From positions 1 to 13,457 of the forward strand of contig JAHEDL010000316.1 in NCBI GenBank assembly GCA_024641255.1: a stretch of DNA of 13,457 nucleotides, given 5' to 3'. Below, piece after piece: positions 13,195 to 13,457 of the stretch. Source of the stretch: Pseudorhodobacter sp. (lineage in GTDB: Bacteria; Pseudomonadota; Alphaproteobacteria; Rhodobacterales; Rhodobacteraceae). A program made the position numbers and the translations under genes. The notes under the pieces are model-generated. The model was not told where the DNA came from and did not search any database. It saw only the letters and a program-made list of their open reading frames with translations. How positions within the stretch are numbered: the stretch's first letter is position 1; every line of letters starts with the position of its first letter.

Positions 13195-13209
13195 TTGCGC
13201 TTAGCGCAA
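13195..13209. promoter_or_regulatory. Hairpin/palindrome covering the pyrC ribosome-binding region
   Basis: On the minus strand TTGCGC-TAA-GCGCAA ends 3 nt before the pyrC ATG. The only purine-rich sequence for ribosome binding (AAGG) is partly in the stem. A run of C lies just 5' of the hairpin. It could be an RNA hairpin blocking translation or an operator. Confidence 0.5.
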
Positions 13210-13323
13210 AGGGGGCGCGGATTCCAGAGGCAGCCTTTGTGCTTTGGTCGCATTGCGGGTGATCAGGGCTTTCATCGGTGGCTTTTTGCCGTCATGGTCG
13301 CTGCTTGCTTGCAGGAGAATGCC

Positions 13324-13457
13324 ATGCGTCTGCCGACCCCTTTTGATTTTCTGCCCGCAGCGGTCGAGGCAAGCGCGATTGCGCTGGAATCGCAGATGGT
13401 GATTGGCCTGCGGCTTGCCGGTTTGGCGGGGCTTTGGCCGATGGGGCAGGCCGAGGC
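13324..13457 (+). CDS. Hypothetical protein, 3' end outside the window
   Basis: 44 codons are visible and the frame is still open at the edge. A strong ribosome-binding site, AGGAG (13313-13317), lies 6 nt before the ATG, which supports a real gene. The visible part opens MRLPTPFDFLPAAVEASAIA and then has a mostly hydrophobic helical stretch ending LAGLAGLWPMG. It resembles small phasin-like or misnamed 'antifreeze' proteins of Rhodobacterales, but this is recollection and too little is visible to assign a family. It is divergent from pyrC, with 132 nt between the starts. Confidence 0.7.
   Translation, partial: MRLPTPFDFLPAAVEASAIALESQMVIGLRLAGLAGLWPMGQAE

Noticed and set aside
1..13457. Mobile, defence or biosynthetic island
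   Set aside because: No integrase, transposase, toxin-antitoxin, nuclease or CRISPR feature is visible, and gene content is housekeeping with uniform base composition.

Overview
The window looks like chromosomal DNA of an alphaproteobacterium, most likely a member of the Rhodobacterales (Rhodobacter/Paracoccus-like). The reasons are the GC-rich coding bias, the gene families (alphaproteobacterial DnaB and PyrC, a PopZ-type protein beside a TolC-type gene) and Rhodobacterales-style GC-rich intergenic palindromes. It is densely coded. I see no rRNA, tRNA, CRISPR array, insertion sequence or prophage, and both ends cut through genes.

Left part (1-3340). A TolC-family outer membrane channel gene has its 5' end outside the window and ends in a strong intrinsic terminator. 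Next comes an acidic, largely disordered protein whose short N-terminal helix and C-terminal helical region resemble the polar organiser PopZ (DUF2497). A perfect bidirectional terminator separates it from a convergent small conserved gene of about 108 codons. That gene is divergent from efp (translation elongation factor P), and the shared 216-bp promoter region contains a perfect 14-bp palindrome.

Middle part (3416-7050, all minus strand). In transcription order these are an MsbA-like ABC exporter, then ygfZ (folate-binding Fe-S repair protein) 3 nt downstream. After a 62-nt gap with a hairpin come a small VOC/glyoxalase-fold protein and, 3 nt further, an HTH-WYL (YafY-type) regulator. The two pairs look translationally coupled. 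A class V aminotransferase of the serine/alanine-glyoxylate type (plus) is divergent from the exporter. It runs tail-to-tail, with overlapping stop codons, into an EamA/DMT-family transporter (minus).

Right part (8392-13457). In minus-strand order: pyrC (dihydroorotase), pyrE (orotate phosphoribosyltransferase), dnaB (replicative helicase), then the DMT transporter. The pyrC-pyrE pair supplies two steps of UMP synthesis. The region upstream of dnaB holds a perfect DnaA box plus weaker matches. Two long imperfect palindromes with a similar core, one between pyrC and pyrE and one between dnaB and the transporter, look like copies of one intergenic repeat family. A further gene starts at 13324 on the plus strand and leaves the window.

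This is mostly a housekeeping region. I found no convincing new defence, mobile or secretion system. The most worthwhile leads are the PopZ-like protein, the DnaA-box cluster at dnaB, the pyrC leader hairpin and the palindrome family.
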